From positions 5,558,001-5,622,000 of the forward strand of contig NZ_CP151099.1 in the NCBI RefSeq assembly GCF_038096175.1: DNA of 64,000 nt. Direction: 5' to 3'. Positions within the stretch are counted from its first letter, which is position 1; each line of letters starts with the position of its first letter. Made by a program: the position numbers and the translations under genes. Shown piece after piece: positions 9,355-17,900 of this stretch. The stretch comes from Nostoc sp. UHCC 0302 (GTDB lineage: Bacteria > Cyanobacteriota > Cyanobacteriia > Cyanobacteriales > Nostocaceae). The notes under the pieces were generated by a model. That model was not told the origin of the DNA and ran no database searches. It saw nothing but the letters and a program-made list of their open reading frames with translations.

Positions 9355-10146
9355 TCAATGGTGAGACGAACGAAATAAATGACTATGTTCAGGATGATAT
9401 AAACGCGATCGCGCTGTTGCTGGCAAGAGTGCTGGACTAATTACATAAAGTGTGGTACGAATCAGCTTTTCTTGATGAGTACAATCTGCCATTTGCTTGA
9501 GGGGAACAACCCTAATTTTTTCATCGGGCCACCCTAGCCGAAAACAAATCGCTACCTGAGTTTCGGCTGAGTAATATTCTAGTAGTTTAGCTTGGGCATT
9601 TTCGACATGACGCGCACTCAGATACAGGCAGAGACTAGCCTGATGCGCCGCGAGAGTAGCTAATTCTTCAGTGGCAGGGACTTCTGTTCGCCCGCTGATG
9701 CGTGTCAAGATAATCGTTTGGACTAAACCGGGGACAGTTAATTCTATTTTGAGTTTGGCTGCTGCTGCTTGAAAAGCGCTAATACCTGGAATGACTTCAA
9801 AAGGAATTTGTGCCTCTGCCAAAAGGTGCATTTGCTCATGAATGGCGCTGTAGAGACTAGGATCGCCAGAATGAAGACGAACGACAGATTTATGTTGCGA
9901 TCGCACTCTTTCGATCATGATTGGCAAAATCTCTTCTAAAGTCTGATTTGCAGTCCTAATTATCTCTGCATCTTTTCGGCAAAGCTCTAAAATCTGTTCG
10001 GGTACTAAAGAATCAGCGAATAAAATCACATCAGCAACAGCCAAGAGTTTTTGTGCCTTGACCGTTAATAAATCTGGATCTCCAGGGCCAGCACCTACAA
10101 TGTACACAGCAGGTTCTATAGCAGATAGTGTTTTTGTATAACTCAT
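9355..10146 (-). CDS. cobM: Precorrin-4 C11-methyltransferase
   Basis: CobM (CbiF in the anaerobic route) transfers a methyl group from SAM to C11 of the corrin ring during cobalamin synthesis. The SAM-binding loop VYIVGAGPGDPDLLT sits at the N-terminus. HSGDPSLYSAIHEQ and EVIPGISAFQAAAA are family signatures, and TIILTRISGRT is characteristic of the C11 enzyme. The ATG at 10146 gives MSYTKTLS and 263 aa, the usual length; an in-frame codon 33 bases further upstream would add an unconvincing tail. No B12 riboswitch is visible upstream and no other cob gene is nearby. Confidence 0.93.
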   Translation of the reverse strand: MSYTKTLSAIEPAVYIVGAGPGDPDLLTVKAQKLLAVADVILFADSLVPEQILELCRKDAEIIRTANQTLEEILPIMIERVRSQHKSVVRLHSGDPSLYSAIHEQMHLLAEAQIPFEVIPGISAFQAAAAKLKIELTVPGLVQTIILTRISGRTEVPATEELATLAAHQASLCLYLSARHVENAQAKLLEYYSAETQVAICFRLGWPDEKIRVVPLKQMADCTHQEKLIRTTLYVISPALLPATARSRLYHPEHSHLFRSSHH

Positions 10147-10224
10147 GTTAGCCGTATATTCACGTTGAACAGAACACACAGCGATTCCTCAAAAAATTTA
10201 TTTGGCATTTTCTTCGGTATCTTT

Positions 10225-10313
10225 CCGGATTCACCATCTTTTCTTGGAAGAGAGTAGTGGTAGATGCACCCTGGTTAAGCCCTAGAGAACACTCTGGGGC
10301 ATTTTTTATTTTT
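10225..10313 (+). ncRNA. Candidate small RNA ending in a strong intrinsic terminator
   Basis: On the plus strand, between the divergently lying cobM and lgt neighbours, a 9-bp hairpin (GCCCTAGAG, loop AACA, CTCTGGGGC; 10279-10300) is followed by ATTTTTTATTTTT. This is a textbook terminator, yet no plus-strand gene precedes it. A TATCTT at 10219-10224 could be a -10 box, which would give an RNA of roughly 75-80 nt. The 5' end is a guess. It may be a homologue of one of the known short cyanobacterial RNAs, but I cannot identify which. Confidence 0.35.
10279..10313 (+). terminator. Plus-strand intrinsic terminator without an upstream gene
   Basis: 9-bp stem with one G-T pair and a 4-base loop, then a T-run with one A interruption. 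The polarity is clearly plus, opposite to both cobM and lgt. Confidence 0.7.
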
Positions 10314-10350
10314 GGGCATTGGGCATTGCTTCTTTTTCCCACTCTCTGCA

Positions 10351-10402
10351 CAGACGCGTAGACGCAGGGAGTGCGGCTTCTCGTAAGAGTATAATCGCGT
10401 CT
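10351..10402. repeat. 52-bp dispersed palindromic element, copy 1
   Basis: Bounded by CAGACGCG and CGCGTCT, i.e. short terminal inverted repeats, with GGCTTCTCGTAAGAGTATAA inside. A second copy of exactly the same length lies at 41356-41407. It lies just downstream of lgt. Confidence 0.65.
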
Positions 10403-10416
10403 CTACCCCCAGTCCC

Positions 10417-11280
10417 TCATACTCCATCACCCTTAGACGGAGATACATCAGGCAAAGGGCGTTTGATTAAATAAAGCCAAGCTAATCCGGCTAATCCTAG
10501 GGTAATTCCTAAAGAACTCACTACTTGTGCCATTCGTAACGGCCCTAGCATCAAGCTATCAGTCCGAAAGCCTTCGATCCATAGACGTCCTAAGCTGTAG
10601 GCTACCCAGTAAATTAGAAACAGTGTGCCTACCTTGAGGCGTGGCTTGCCAGACAAAGACCGAAAAAACAAAGTTATCAACAACGCAAATACTCCTAAAT
10701 CCCAAAGAGACTCGTAGAGGAAGGTGGGATGGAAATAGTCGAAATTAGCGTATTCTGGGGGACGATGATCCAGTGGAATATACAACTTCCAAGGCAAGTT
10801 GGTGGGGCCGCCAAAAGCTTCTGAGTTGAAGAAATTACCCCAACGTCCGATCGCCTGCCCTAAAATTAGCGAAGGAGCCACCAAATCTGCCAGTTGCCAA
10901 AAAGAAACCTTTTTGAGTTTGGCAAAGATTAACGCTGCCGTAACGCCACCGAGAATTGCTCCATGAATGGCAATACCTCCTTCCCAAATAGCAATAATTT
11001 TTTCTGGATTTGGAGCATATTCTGACCAGCGAAACAAAACGTAATAAAGTCGAGCGCCAGGAATTGCCCCAATTAACAACCAAAAGAACAAATCGCTTAG
11101 CAACTCCGGATTAACATTACGGCGCTTTGCCAAGTTCTGGGAAAGGATGACACCAATTAGCACTGCTGTGGCAATCAACAAGCCATACCAGCGGATAGTT
11201 AACGGCCCAATTTTCAGCAGAATCGGGCCTGGAGAAGTAAATTGAAATGCCAAGGGCAAAGTGGAAAAATCCAGTGCCAT
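10417..11280 (-). CDS. lgt: Prolipoprotein diacylglyceryl transferase
   Basis: Lgt moves diacylglycerol from phosphatidylglycerol onto the lipobox Cys of prelipoproteins in the inner membrane, the first step of lipoprotein maturation. The 287-aa product has about seven hydrophobic segments. Family motifs are present: [17 protein letters not shown], the Lgt signature [15 protein letters not shown], and [12 protein letters not shown]. Several likely substrates are encoded in this window (lipobox proteins at 28616, 40316 and 55381). It is not in an obvious operon. Confidence 0.96.
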   Translation of the reverse strand: MALDFSTLPLAFQFTSPGPILLKIGPLTIRWYGLLIATAVLIGVILSQNLAKRRNVNPELLSDLFFWLLIGAIPGARLYYVLFRWSEYAPNPEKIIAIWEGGIAIHGAILGGVTAALIFAKLKKVSFWQLADLVAPSLILGQAIGRWGNFFNSEAFGGPTNLPWKLYIPLDHRPPEYANFDYFHPTFLYESLWDLGVFALLITLFFRSLSGKPRLKVGTLFLIYWVAYSLGRLWIEGFRTDSLMLGPLRMAQVVSSLGITLGLAGLAWLYLIKRPLPDVSPSKGDGV

Positions 11281-11311
11281 GCAAGATTACCTAGAATAAT
11301 TCATGAACTAC

Positions 11312-11342
11312 CCCTGTACTTTGCTAAATACAGGGTTTTTTA
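11312..11342 (+). terminator. Plus-strand hairpin and T-run just upstream of lgt
   Basis: CCCTGTA, a loop of about ten bases, TACAGGG, then TTTTTT. The direction is plus while lgt starts on the minus strand 32 bases away, so it would end an RNA antisense to the lgt 5' region, or it blocks read-through toward coaD. Confidence 0.5.
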
Positions 11343-11809
11343 TATGTCAACTACTGAGGTTTCCTTGAATCCTCCACAATCTTGTAGAGATGTAAGTAGT
11401 ACTCAGGTAATTAACTTTGATGGATAGGGAAGAATCGACGTGGAGAATGAAAATTTACCATATCCCCGTCTTACACCCAACTCGTCAATTTGAACTTGAC
11501 AGACTAGTAGAGGGTTAGTATCCACTTTTAGGAGTCTAGTAGTTCTTAACGCTTACTTGAGCATAACTTGTGCCATCACAACAATTGACATCAAACTGTC
11601 GTGCAAATAAGAATGCATCCTGCTATTGACTGGATGCTTGTCATGATTGTATTTCTTCTCCACCAGACCAAGGCGAACATTTTCAAATCTGAATTTAGAA
11701 TTTTAAATTGTTTAGCCCTCTTACTCAGAACACGAGATGGTAGATTTGAGTAAGTTACACAAAATAGTTTCAATATAATCACTTAAACAATTTTGATTTA
11801 TCTAAAATT
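11343..11809. other. Gap between lgt and coaD
   Basis: No supported gene. Short frames on either strand have no ribosome site and no protein-like composition. It must hold the coaD promoter; TATAAT occurs at 11774-11779 about 30 bases before the GTG start and could be the -10 box. Confidence 0.4.
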
Positions 11810-12382
11810 GTGATTGCTATTTATCCTGGTAGCTTCGACCCCATCACCTTGGGACACCTTGACATCATTCAGCGCGGCAGTAGGCTGTTTGAGCGTGTAA
11901 TTGTTGCCGTACTGCGGAACCCCAACAAAATGCCACTGTTTAGCGTGCAACAACGGCTAGAACAAATTAGTTTTTCTACCCGGCATCTAGCTAATGTAGA
12001 AGTAGACACCTTTGATGGTCTTACCGTAAACTATGCTCAAATGCGACAAGCACAAGTTTTGCTACGGGGTTTACGGGCGGTGTCAGACTTTGAAATAGAG
12101 TTACAGATGGCTCACACGAATAAAACTCTTTCTACTCAAATAGAGACAGTTTTTCTAGCAACCTCAAATGAGTATAGTTTTTTAAGTAGTAGTGTGGTAA
12201 AAGAGATTGCAAGGTTTGGTGGCTCTGTCGATCATCTCGTTCCCCCACACATTGCCCTGGATATATATCAATGCTACAACCAAAACTCTCCAATGCTGAA
12301 TCCAATCACAACGGAAGCAATGCCCCGCAAGAGTATCCCAACGGAATCTCCAATGGAGATGCTGCGGGAACAGGAAGCGTAG
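11810..12382 (+). CDS. coaD: Phosphopantetheine adenylyltransferase
   Basis: CoaD joins ATP and 4'-phosphopantetheine to make dephospho-CoA. The nucleotidyltransferase start [19 protein letters not shown] carries the GHxD-type ATP site, [16 protein letters not shown] is the pantetheine-binding segment, and [17 protein letters not shown] holds the conserved Ser-rich loop. The start codon is GTG at 11810. At 190 aa it is about 25-30 residues longer than usual. The extra tail (after [11 protein letters not shown]) overlaps the next gene by 112 bases in another frame, and its sequence looks like that of a frame shaped by the overlap. Confidence 0.95.
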   Translation: MIAIYPGSFDPITLGHLDIIQRGSRLFERVIVAVLRNPNKMPLFSVQQRLEQISFSTRHLANVEVDTFDGLTVNYAQMRQAQVLLRGLRAVSDFEIELQMAHTNKTLSTQIETVFLATSNEYSFLSSSVVKEIARFGGSVDHLVPPHIALDIYQCYNQNSPMLNPITTEAMPRKSIPTESPMEMLREQEA

Positions 12383-12960
12383 ATATTCAGTTGGAACTAA
12401 ACCGCCTAGAGGAAATGGTTCTCTCTAGCCTACGGATTCCGCTAACAGGACGCACGCTGATAGATGAAGAAGAGCTACTTGATCAGCTCGATTTCATCCG
12501 ACTTTCTTTACCATCGGTTTTTCAGGAAGCAGCAGCTACTTTGGAACAAAGGGAAGAAATTCTGCTGGAAGCAGAATTGTATGGACAGCAAGTTGTTGAA
12601 GCAGCGCAAGCAAAAAGAGCGCAAATTTTAGCTGAAAGCGAGATTATTAAACAAGCAGAGCAAGAAGCTGAACAACTGCGGCGACAAGTACAACAAGAAT
12701 GCGAGGCAATAATGCAAGAAACCCTTGCAGAAATTGACCGAAAGCGGCAAGCCTGCCAGCAAGAGTTAGAACAAATGCGACAAACTGCGATCGCACAAGC
12801 TCAAGAAATTGAAGATGGTGCTGATGAATACGCTGATAGCGTACTGCAAAATATCGAACAGGATCTCAAAGATATTTTACGAATTATTACTAACGGGCGG
12901 CAACAACTGCAAATAGATAACCTCACGCAGCGTACTTCACCTCCTGGCAAGAAAAGATAG
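12271..12960 (+). CDS. DivIVA-like coiled-coil protein (possible Cdv3 homologue)
   Basis: The 229-aa protein has a disordered Asn/Gly-rich N-terminus (about 1-38), then a conserved segment ([20 protein letters not shown], residues about 42-61) and a long Glu/Gln/Ala-rich coiled coil from about 85 to 200. Nothing suggests a membrane segment. The layout matches the DivIVA-like division protein Cdv3 of cyanobacteria, which acts at the cell poles and septum, but the match is by general form and not by a signature residue. The ATG at 12271 lies inside coaD; if used, the genes overlap by 112 bases. The next in-frame ATG (about 12415) would remove the overlap and also the conserved start of the segment above. 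Translational coupling to coaD is likely. Confidence 0.6.
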   Translation: MLQPKLSNAESNHNGSNAPQEYPNGISNGDAAGTGSVDIQLELNRLEEMVLSSLRIPLTGRTLIDEEELLDQLDFIRLSLPSVFQEAAATLEQREEILLEAELYGQQVVEAAQAKRAQILAESEIIKQAEQEAEQLRRQVQQECEAIMQETLAEIDRKRQACQQELEQMRQTAIAQAQEIEDGADEYADSVLQNIEQDLKDILRIITNGRQQLQIDNLTQRTSPPGKKR

Positions 12961-13161
12961 AGGATTTAAGGGAAGATGGGGCAGAATTATCCTTTGGGTT
13001 TAGTTGTTGGCTAAACCTAATAATTTTTATGAATACTTTTACGTTTTTATACTTTAAGCCAAACTATTGATGACGGGTTTACAGCTATTTTAAGGTAAAT
13101 TAACTACATCTTTTTTTGTCTCACGCAAAGGCGCAAAGAAGAACGCAAAATTATCAATGAG

Positions 13162-14649
13162 GTTTCACCATAATAGGGATTTTATATTGTTTCAACTTCA
13201 TTGATTTTGGGTTCAAGTTTCTTGAAAACGTTTCAATCCCTAATAGGGATTTTATATTGTTTCAACCTCCGGCTGGCGTGCGCTCGCGCTGGAATTGTCG
13301 GTTGCTCGTTTCAATCCCTAATAGGGATTTTATATTGTTTCAACTTGGGATATTTCACCCCTCCTCGGAATGGACTTATTCGTTTCAATCCCTAATAGGG
13401 ATTTTATATTGTTTCAACTCTTTATGGTCAGGGTAATACTGCGGCTATCCGTGGTTTCAATCCCTAATAGGGATTTTATATTGTTTCAACTCAGGTTTTG
13501 AATTAGTGGGATCTAAAGGTTTTGCGTTTCAATCCCTAATAGGGATTTTATATTGTTTCAACCCTCGTAAATATAGGGAAGTCCCTCGTATTTATTCGTT
13601 TCAATCCCTAATAGGGATTTTATATTGTTTCAACCTATTACAAGCTGTTAGCCAGTATTAAAAGTCAAGTTTCAATCCCTAATAGGGATTTTATATTGTT
13701 TCAACTTATGAGTTTCCAGAAGGTGCAGAGTTACACGGTTTCAATCCCTAATAGGGATTTTATATTGTTTCAACACTATTGCGATCGTACTCATCTCCCT
13801 CTATCATAAGTTTCAATCCCTAATAGGGATTTTATATTGTTTCAACTTATGACCTGCCTAAACTAGATGCGCTGGCTGAAGAATTAAGTTTCAATCCCTA
13901 ATAGGGATTTTATATTGTTTCAACGCAGGGAGAATAGTTGAACTTTTTAATATCGTTGCGTTTCAATCCCTAATAGGGATTTTATATTGTTTCAACGTAA
14001 CTGGAAAGACAAAAGCCTTTTCTTAATTGGTTTCAATCCCTAATAGGGATTTTATATTGTTTCAACGCAATTCAAGCTGGAGATAAAGCACGGGAAGCAG
14101 CAGTTTCAATCCCTAATAGGGATTTTATATTGTTTCAACTCGATCTTTTCTGTTTCTGATTGCAAGAAACTTAGTTTCAATCCCTAATAGGGATTTTATA
14201 TTGTTTCAACTTTGTACAGCTTGAATATTTCTTGCATACGGCTATGTGTCCGTTTCAATCCCTAATAGGGATTTTATATTGTTTCAACGCAAGCGATCGC
14301 GGCTTATGAGGCACAAACAATTCTAGTTTCAATCCCTAATAGGGATTTTATATTGTTTCAACCTTCTGGCGGTTCGTATTGAACCGCTTCGGGGTCAGAG
14401 TTTCAATCCCTAATAGGGATTTTATATTGTTTCAACTTTTGCATTAGGCGATCGCGTTAGCCTCGTCTCTGTTTCAATCCCTAATAGGGATTTTATATTG
14501 TTTCAACCACAGAGTATGTGTTAAGAGTTCTAGGAGTGACCGTTTCAATCCCTAATAGGGATTTTATATTGTTTCAACAGCAGCATCTATATTTGGTGGG
14601 TCAGGTTTGTTAGTTTCAATCCCTAATAGGGATTTTATATTGTTTCAAC
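13162..14649 (-). CRISPR. CRISPR array, 21 repeats and 20 spacers, no cas genes nearby
   Basis: The repeat is 37 bp. On the plus strand it begins GTTTCAATCCCTAATAGGGA and ends TATTGTTTCAAC; it contains the palindrome ATCCCTATTAGGGAT. Repeat starts: 13162 (degenerate, 35 bp), 13230, 13308, 13382, 13454, 13526, 13598, 13669, 13738, 13810, 13888, 13960, 14030, 14103, 14174, 14252, 14326, 14400, 14471, 14542 and 14613. Spacers are 32-41 bp, mostly 33-37. Read on the minus strand the repeat ends in ATTGAAAC, the usual crRNA 5' handle, and the only degenerate repeat is then the last one. Both facts put the leader at 14650 upward and transcription toward 13162. All other repeats appear identical. 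This handle is shared by type I and III systems of cyanobacteria, so the subtype cannot be fixed without cas genes. Confidence 0.98.
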
Positions 14650-14912
14650 AGCCCAATGTTGAAAAGTTGATGATATTTGGTTTTCAAGGTTCAGTAGTGT
14701 CAATGTGGAGATATATTAGCATTCTAAGCCTGGGTGTCGTCAAGGGAGGTAGTGATATTTTGTTGGAAACTCCTTGATAGCAATGGTTACGCAGTTTGCG
14801 TCAACCTACTTTTTCAAATTTTGCTCCCAAACCTTTATTTAACAAGCAGTACAGCCGAAATTCTGCCATCACCCTTGCTTACACCTATTGATTGACGCAG
14901 TTTCCTACTGGA
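14650..14912 (-). promoter_or_regulatory. Probable CRISPR leader with candidate promoter
   Basis: On the minus strand, TTGACG (14743-14738) and TAATAT (14718-14713) are separated by 19 bases, which would start transcription about 57 bases before the first repeat. A second TTGACA lies at 14703-14698. The stretch has no coding frame. The 19-base spacing is long for a sigma-70-type promoter, so the exact boxes are tentative. Confidence 0.4.
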
Positions 14913-16259
14913 CTACAAAGTATAGGTGAAATCGTTCACTAACATACCAGGAACTAGACTTCCTCCAAGTTGACGACCATCATATGTACCGACTTCGGGA
15001 ATAAATTCCTGAAAAGTAGTTAAATCAACTAGATTTTCTCCCCAGAAGCGATAGAGACTTTCATCAAAACGTAGGTTTTCAATGGGAGCGATAATTTCTC
15101 CGTTTTCTACCCAAAAACAAGCATAGCGGGTCATGCCTGTGATTCTACCAGTTTGGCGATCGCTCCAGTTTAAATAATGCAAATTCGATACATATAATCC
15201 TGTATCTAAACTCGGCAGAATTTGCTCAAATACTAAGTTTCCTGGACACACTTCTGGCGCACGTAAAGTCTCTGAAGCATTAGCACCATTGGCAACTTTG
15301 TTATATTCTTTAGCCGTACGAGAATTAACTAAAGAAGTTACCAAATATCCTTTTTCTATTACAATTATCTCTGGTGCAGCCATTTCTCCTAATTCATTAA
15401 ATCGCGGCACTAAACCCTGTTGAAAGTTTTCTTTTAAACTAAATACGGTCGAAAGTTGTTTTTCTTGACGCGCTAAAGCAGCTAAAGCACTGTTTCCTTG
15501 TTGAATATCAGCTTCGCTTACACCTCCCCAAGAAAGCATCACTAATAAATCTGCAACAGCAGCAGGTGCGAAATAAGTTCTATAATTTCCGCGTGACAAT
15601 TCTTTAGCTGGACGAGAAAGCAGTTCTAGTTGCTTTTTTGCTTCACTAATTTTAGCTGTATAAGCAGAGCCATCCCAATCACTTCCAGCAAAAGTACCTT
15701 TAACAGCTTGTTCAGAGGTAGAAAATAGGGAATAATCTAAGGTAAAAGAATCAGTAGCAAACCAGTGTTTTTGACCGTTGGAATCACCATAAGCTTTTAC
15801 TACTACGCCTCCAGCGTATATTCCTGTAAAATCTAATTCAGAGACTAGTTCTAGCACACTTGAAACTACTGCTTCTGCGGGTAATAAATTTCCATAATTT
15901 ACTTCCCTACTGGTCTTATTTCCTGATGGTAAAACTAGATATGAATCGATAGGTAATAGAGTAAGTTCATAACGCATTTCTTGCAAAGAATTATAGGCTA
16001 ACTGCCAATCTGCATCCCAATTTCCAGTCCAGGAAAATTGCCGGAAACTACTGCGCTGATTTGCCATCAAAGTTAGTTCAATCAAACCATCAGCAACATA
16101 ACCGGTTTGTCGTACTTTAGCGTTATTGAAACGAGTAAATTGGCTCCGTTCGCTGCTTAGACGCACGGTGAATTGTTCACTTTCTGCTTTTTTAACTAGC
16201 AGAGTATCAATCAGTTGGTTAAAGCTAACTTCTAAAGCAGATAATTCCTCAATTTGCAT
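14913..16259 (-). CDS. TldE/PmbA-type peptidase subunit
   Basis: The 448-aa product belongs to the TldD/PmbA (U62) family. TldE subunits lack the zinc motif and pair with TldD to cleave unfolded peptides, including modified peptide precursors and CcdA in E. coli. The family pattern is seen in RFNNAKVRQTGYVADG near the N-terminus and in the C-terminal region TRYACFWVENGEIIAPIENLRFDE followed by LVPGMLVNDF. I see no HExxxH. The gene follows the TldD gene (16379) on the same strand, 119 bases apart, so the two halves of the enzyme are probably made together. Confidence 0.85.
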   Translation of the reverse strand: MQIEELSALEVSFNQLIDTLLVKKAESEQFTVRLSSERSQFTRFNNAKVRQTGYVADGLIELTLMANQRSSFRQFSWTGNWDADWQLAYNSLQEMRYELTLLPIDSYLVLPSGNKTSREVNYGNLLPAEAVVSSVLELVSELDFTGIYAGGVVVKAYGDSNGQKHWFATDSFTLDYSLFSTSEQAVKGTFAGSDWDGSAYTAKISEAKKQLELLSRPAKELSRGNYRTYFAPAAVADLLVMLSWGGVSEADIQQGNSALAALARQEKQLSTVFSLKENFQQGLVPRFNELGEMAAPEIIVIEKGYLVTSLVNSRTAKEYNKVANGANASETLRAPEVCPGNLVFEQILPSLDTGLYVSNLHYLNWSDRQTGRITGMTRYACFWVENGEIIAPIENLRFDESLYRFWGENLVDLTTFQEFIPEVGTYDGRQLGGSLVPGMLVNDFTYTL

Positions 16260-16378
16260 GAATATTAATAGGAATAAATAGTGAATACTGAGAGTGAGAA
16301 GTTATGAATGAGGAGTTATGAGTTGAAGAATTATTGAATTAAAAACTTCTAATTATTAACCCCTAACTTTGTACTTTT

Positions 16379-17818
16379 TCAACTTCCGCCGCCAAAAACT
16401 TCAACGTTAGCAAATTGACAAACGGGTGAACCATGTCCTACGGAAATGGCCTGATTTGGTTCTCCTTTACCACAGTAAGGTGTGCCGTACATTTGCCAAC
16501 TGGAAGCATCTCCTATTTGGATTAAGCTGTGCCAAAACTCTGGTGTTGTGGCGCGATAGTTGGGATTGCGGAGAGTTTTAGTGATTTTACCGTTTTCAAT
16601 TAATTTGGCATACTCGCAACCAAATTGGAATTTATAGCGGCGATCGTCAATTGACCAAGAGCGATTAGATTCCATGTAAACACCGTGTTCTATTCCGGCA
16701 ATGATTTGATCAAAAGTGGCATTTCCAGGCTCTAAATTCAAGTTTGCCATGCGATCAATCGCTGGGCGATTCCATGAACAAGCACGCGCACAAGCAACCC
16801 CCTGTACACCTGCTCTTGCTTGACTTTCTAAACTGCCTAGACCCCGCTGGAGTACACCTTCTTTGATTAAATATTCTCGTGTTGCCGCTGCACCTGTATC
16901 ATCAAAGCCATAGCTGGCAAATTCACCAGATACAGTGGGGTCAAAGGTAATATTCATCAGCGGCGAACCATACACTAGTTTGCCAAAATCACTTTTGCTG
17001 ACAAAGCTACCCCCAGCGTAGTTGCGCTCATCTCCCAAAATTCGGTCAATTTCTAGGGGATGCCCAACACTTTCATGGATTTGTAGCATCATTTGGTCTG
17101 GAGCTAAAACTAAATTGGTGCGTGTGGTTGGGCATTCCTCTGCTGTCAGCAGTTCTAATACTTGTTCGCCAACTTGCTGCACTCCACACCATAAGTCATC
17201 TGGGTTTAAAAGTTCTAGTCCACCTTGATAACAGTTTGCGTGTCCGCCGTTATTGCTGCGCTGCTGTACATTTGTGCCATCTTGAGCAGTCACTCCATAA
17301 TGAGTAGCTATAGATAGAATTTTTTGATACACCTGGGAGTCGTTGCTGCTGACAAACCAAGTTTCTCTGTCTGTAGTACTGACGCTGGCTGTGGTTTGCA
17401 CAATCTTGTCGTCAACTTTCAGCTTTTGGCAAATGCGAATCAATAAATCGTTGATTTCTCCTGGGCTTAGAGCATCGAATGGCTTTAGGAATTGCGAGCT
17501 ATATTCACCAACTACTTTGGGGCGCTCACTCTCTTGGAAGGGATGTATCCACCATTGGCTAGCTGCTAGTGCTTGTTTATACGCTATTTGAACTGCGGCT
17601 TGCAGAGATGATAGTTCTAATGAGTTAGTGGCTGCATAACCCAGAGAACCATCTACCAAAACTTCCAGCATGGCTCCTACAGTAAAGGATTTGCCGTTTA
17701 CCTGGGGTACGCTATCACGCACAAAACGGGTAGTGGAAGTTTCCTTTACGGCTCTAATGCCAATCCAATTAGCAGGAATATCGAAATTAGCGATCGCTTT
17801 TTTAAGTTCAGAAAACAT
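16379..17818 (-). CDS. tldD: TldD-type zinc metallopeptidase
   Basis: TldD is the catalytic half of the TldD/TldE peptidase. The 479-aa product carries HESVGH at residues 248-253, the HExxxH zinc motif of the family, followed by HPLEIDRILGDE. Further down, ACARACSWNRPAID and the C-terminal Gly/His-rich GKGEPNQAISVGHGSPVC match conserved TldD blocks, one of which supplies the third zinc ligand. There is no signal peptide, so the enzyme is cytoplasmic. It is upstream of, and probably cotranscribed with, the TldE-type gene at 14913. Its substrate here is unknown. Confidence 0.9.
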   Translation of the reverse strand: MFSELKKAIANFDIPANWIGIRAVKETSTTRFVRDSVPQVNGKSFTVGAMLEVLVDGSLGYAATNSLELSSLQAAVQIAYKQALAASQWWIHPFQESERPKVVGEYSSQFLKPFDALSPGEINDLLIRICQKLKVDDKIVQTTASVSTTDRETWFVSSNDSQVYQKILSIATHYGVTAQDGTNVQQRSNNGGHANCYQGGLELLNPDDLWCGVQQVGEQVLELLTAEECPTTRTNLVLAPDQMMLQIHESVGHPLEIDRILGDERNYAGGSFVSKSDFGKLVYGSPLMNITFDPTVSGEFASYGFDDTGAAATREYLIKEGVLQRGLGSLESQARAGVQGVACARACSWNRPAIDRMANLNLEPGNATFDQIIAGIEHGVYMESNRSWSIDDRRYKFQFGCEYAKLIENGKITKTLRNPNYRATTPEFWHSLIQIGDASSWQMYGTPYCGKGEPNQAISVGHGSPVCQFANVEVFGGGS

Positions 17819-17829
17819 AATTTAGGAGA

Positions 17830-17864
17830 ATAGGGAATAGGGAATGGGGAATGGGGAATGGGGC
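17830..17864. repeat. Short tandem heptamer repeat (GGGAATG-type)
   Basis: About five imperfect 7-bp units (TAGGGAA, TGGGGAA) between tldD and cysS. This is the short tandemly repeated type well known from Nostoc-group genomes. Related runs occur at 22378-22412, 40215-40235, 45056-45095 and 63876-63910. Confidence 0.7.
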
Positions 17865-17900
17865 ATTGAGAATAATTCAATTCCTAGTCCCTAGTCCCCT

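Noticed and set aside
10147-10350. Possible cobalamin riboswitch upstream of cobM
   Set aside because: No B12-box-like sequence or typical fold was found on the minus strand; the strong hairpin here has plus polarity and does not precede cobM.
11591-11782. 63-codon minus-strand frame upstream of coaD
   Set aside because: No ribosome site and no protein-like pattern; it lies in the coaD promoter region.
13162-13196. Idea that the array is transcribed on the plus strand from 13162
   Set aside because: The only degenerate repeat is at this end and the handle ATTGAAAC appears only on the minus strand; both point to the opposite orientation.
13201-13395. Open frame inside the CRISPR array
   Set aside because: It is made of repeats and spacers; the repeated FQSLIGILYCFN text is the translated CRISPR repeat.
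17022-17591. Plus-strand frames opposite tldD
   Set aside because: They are shadows of the TldD coding sequence, which has the complete family motifs on the other strand.
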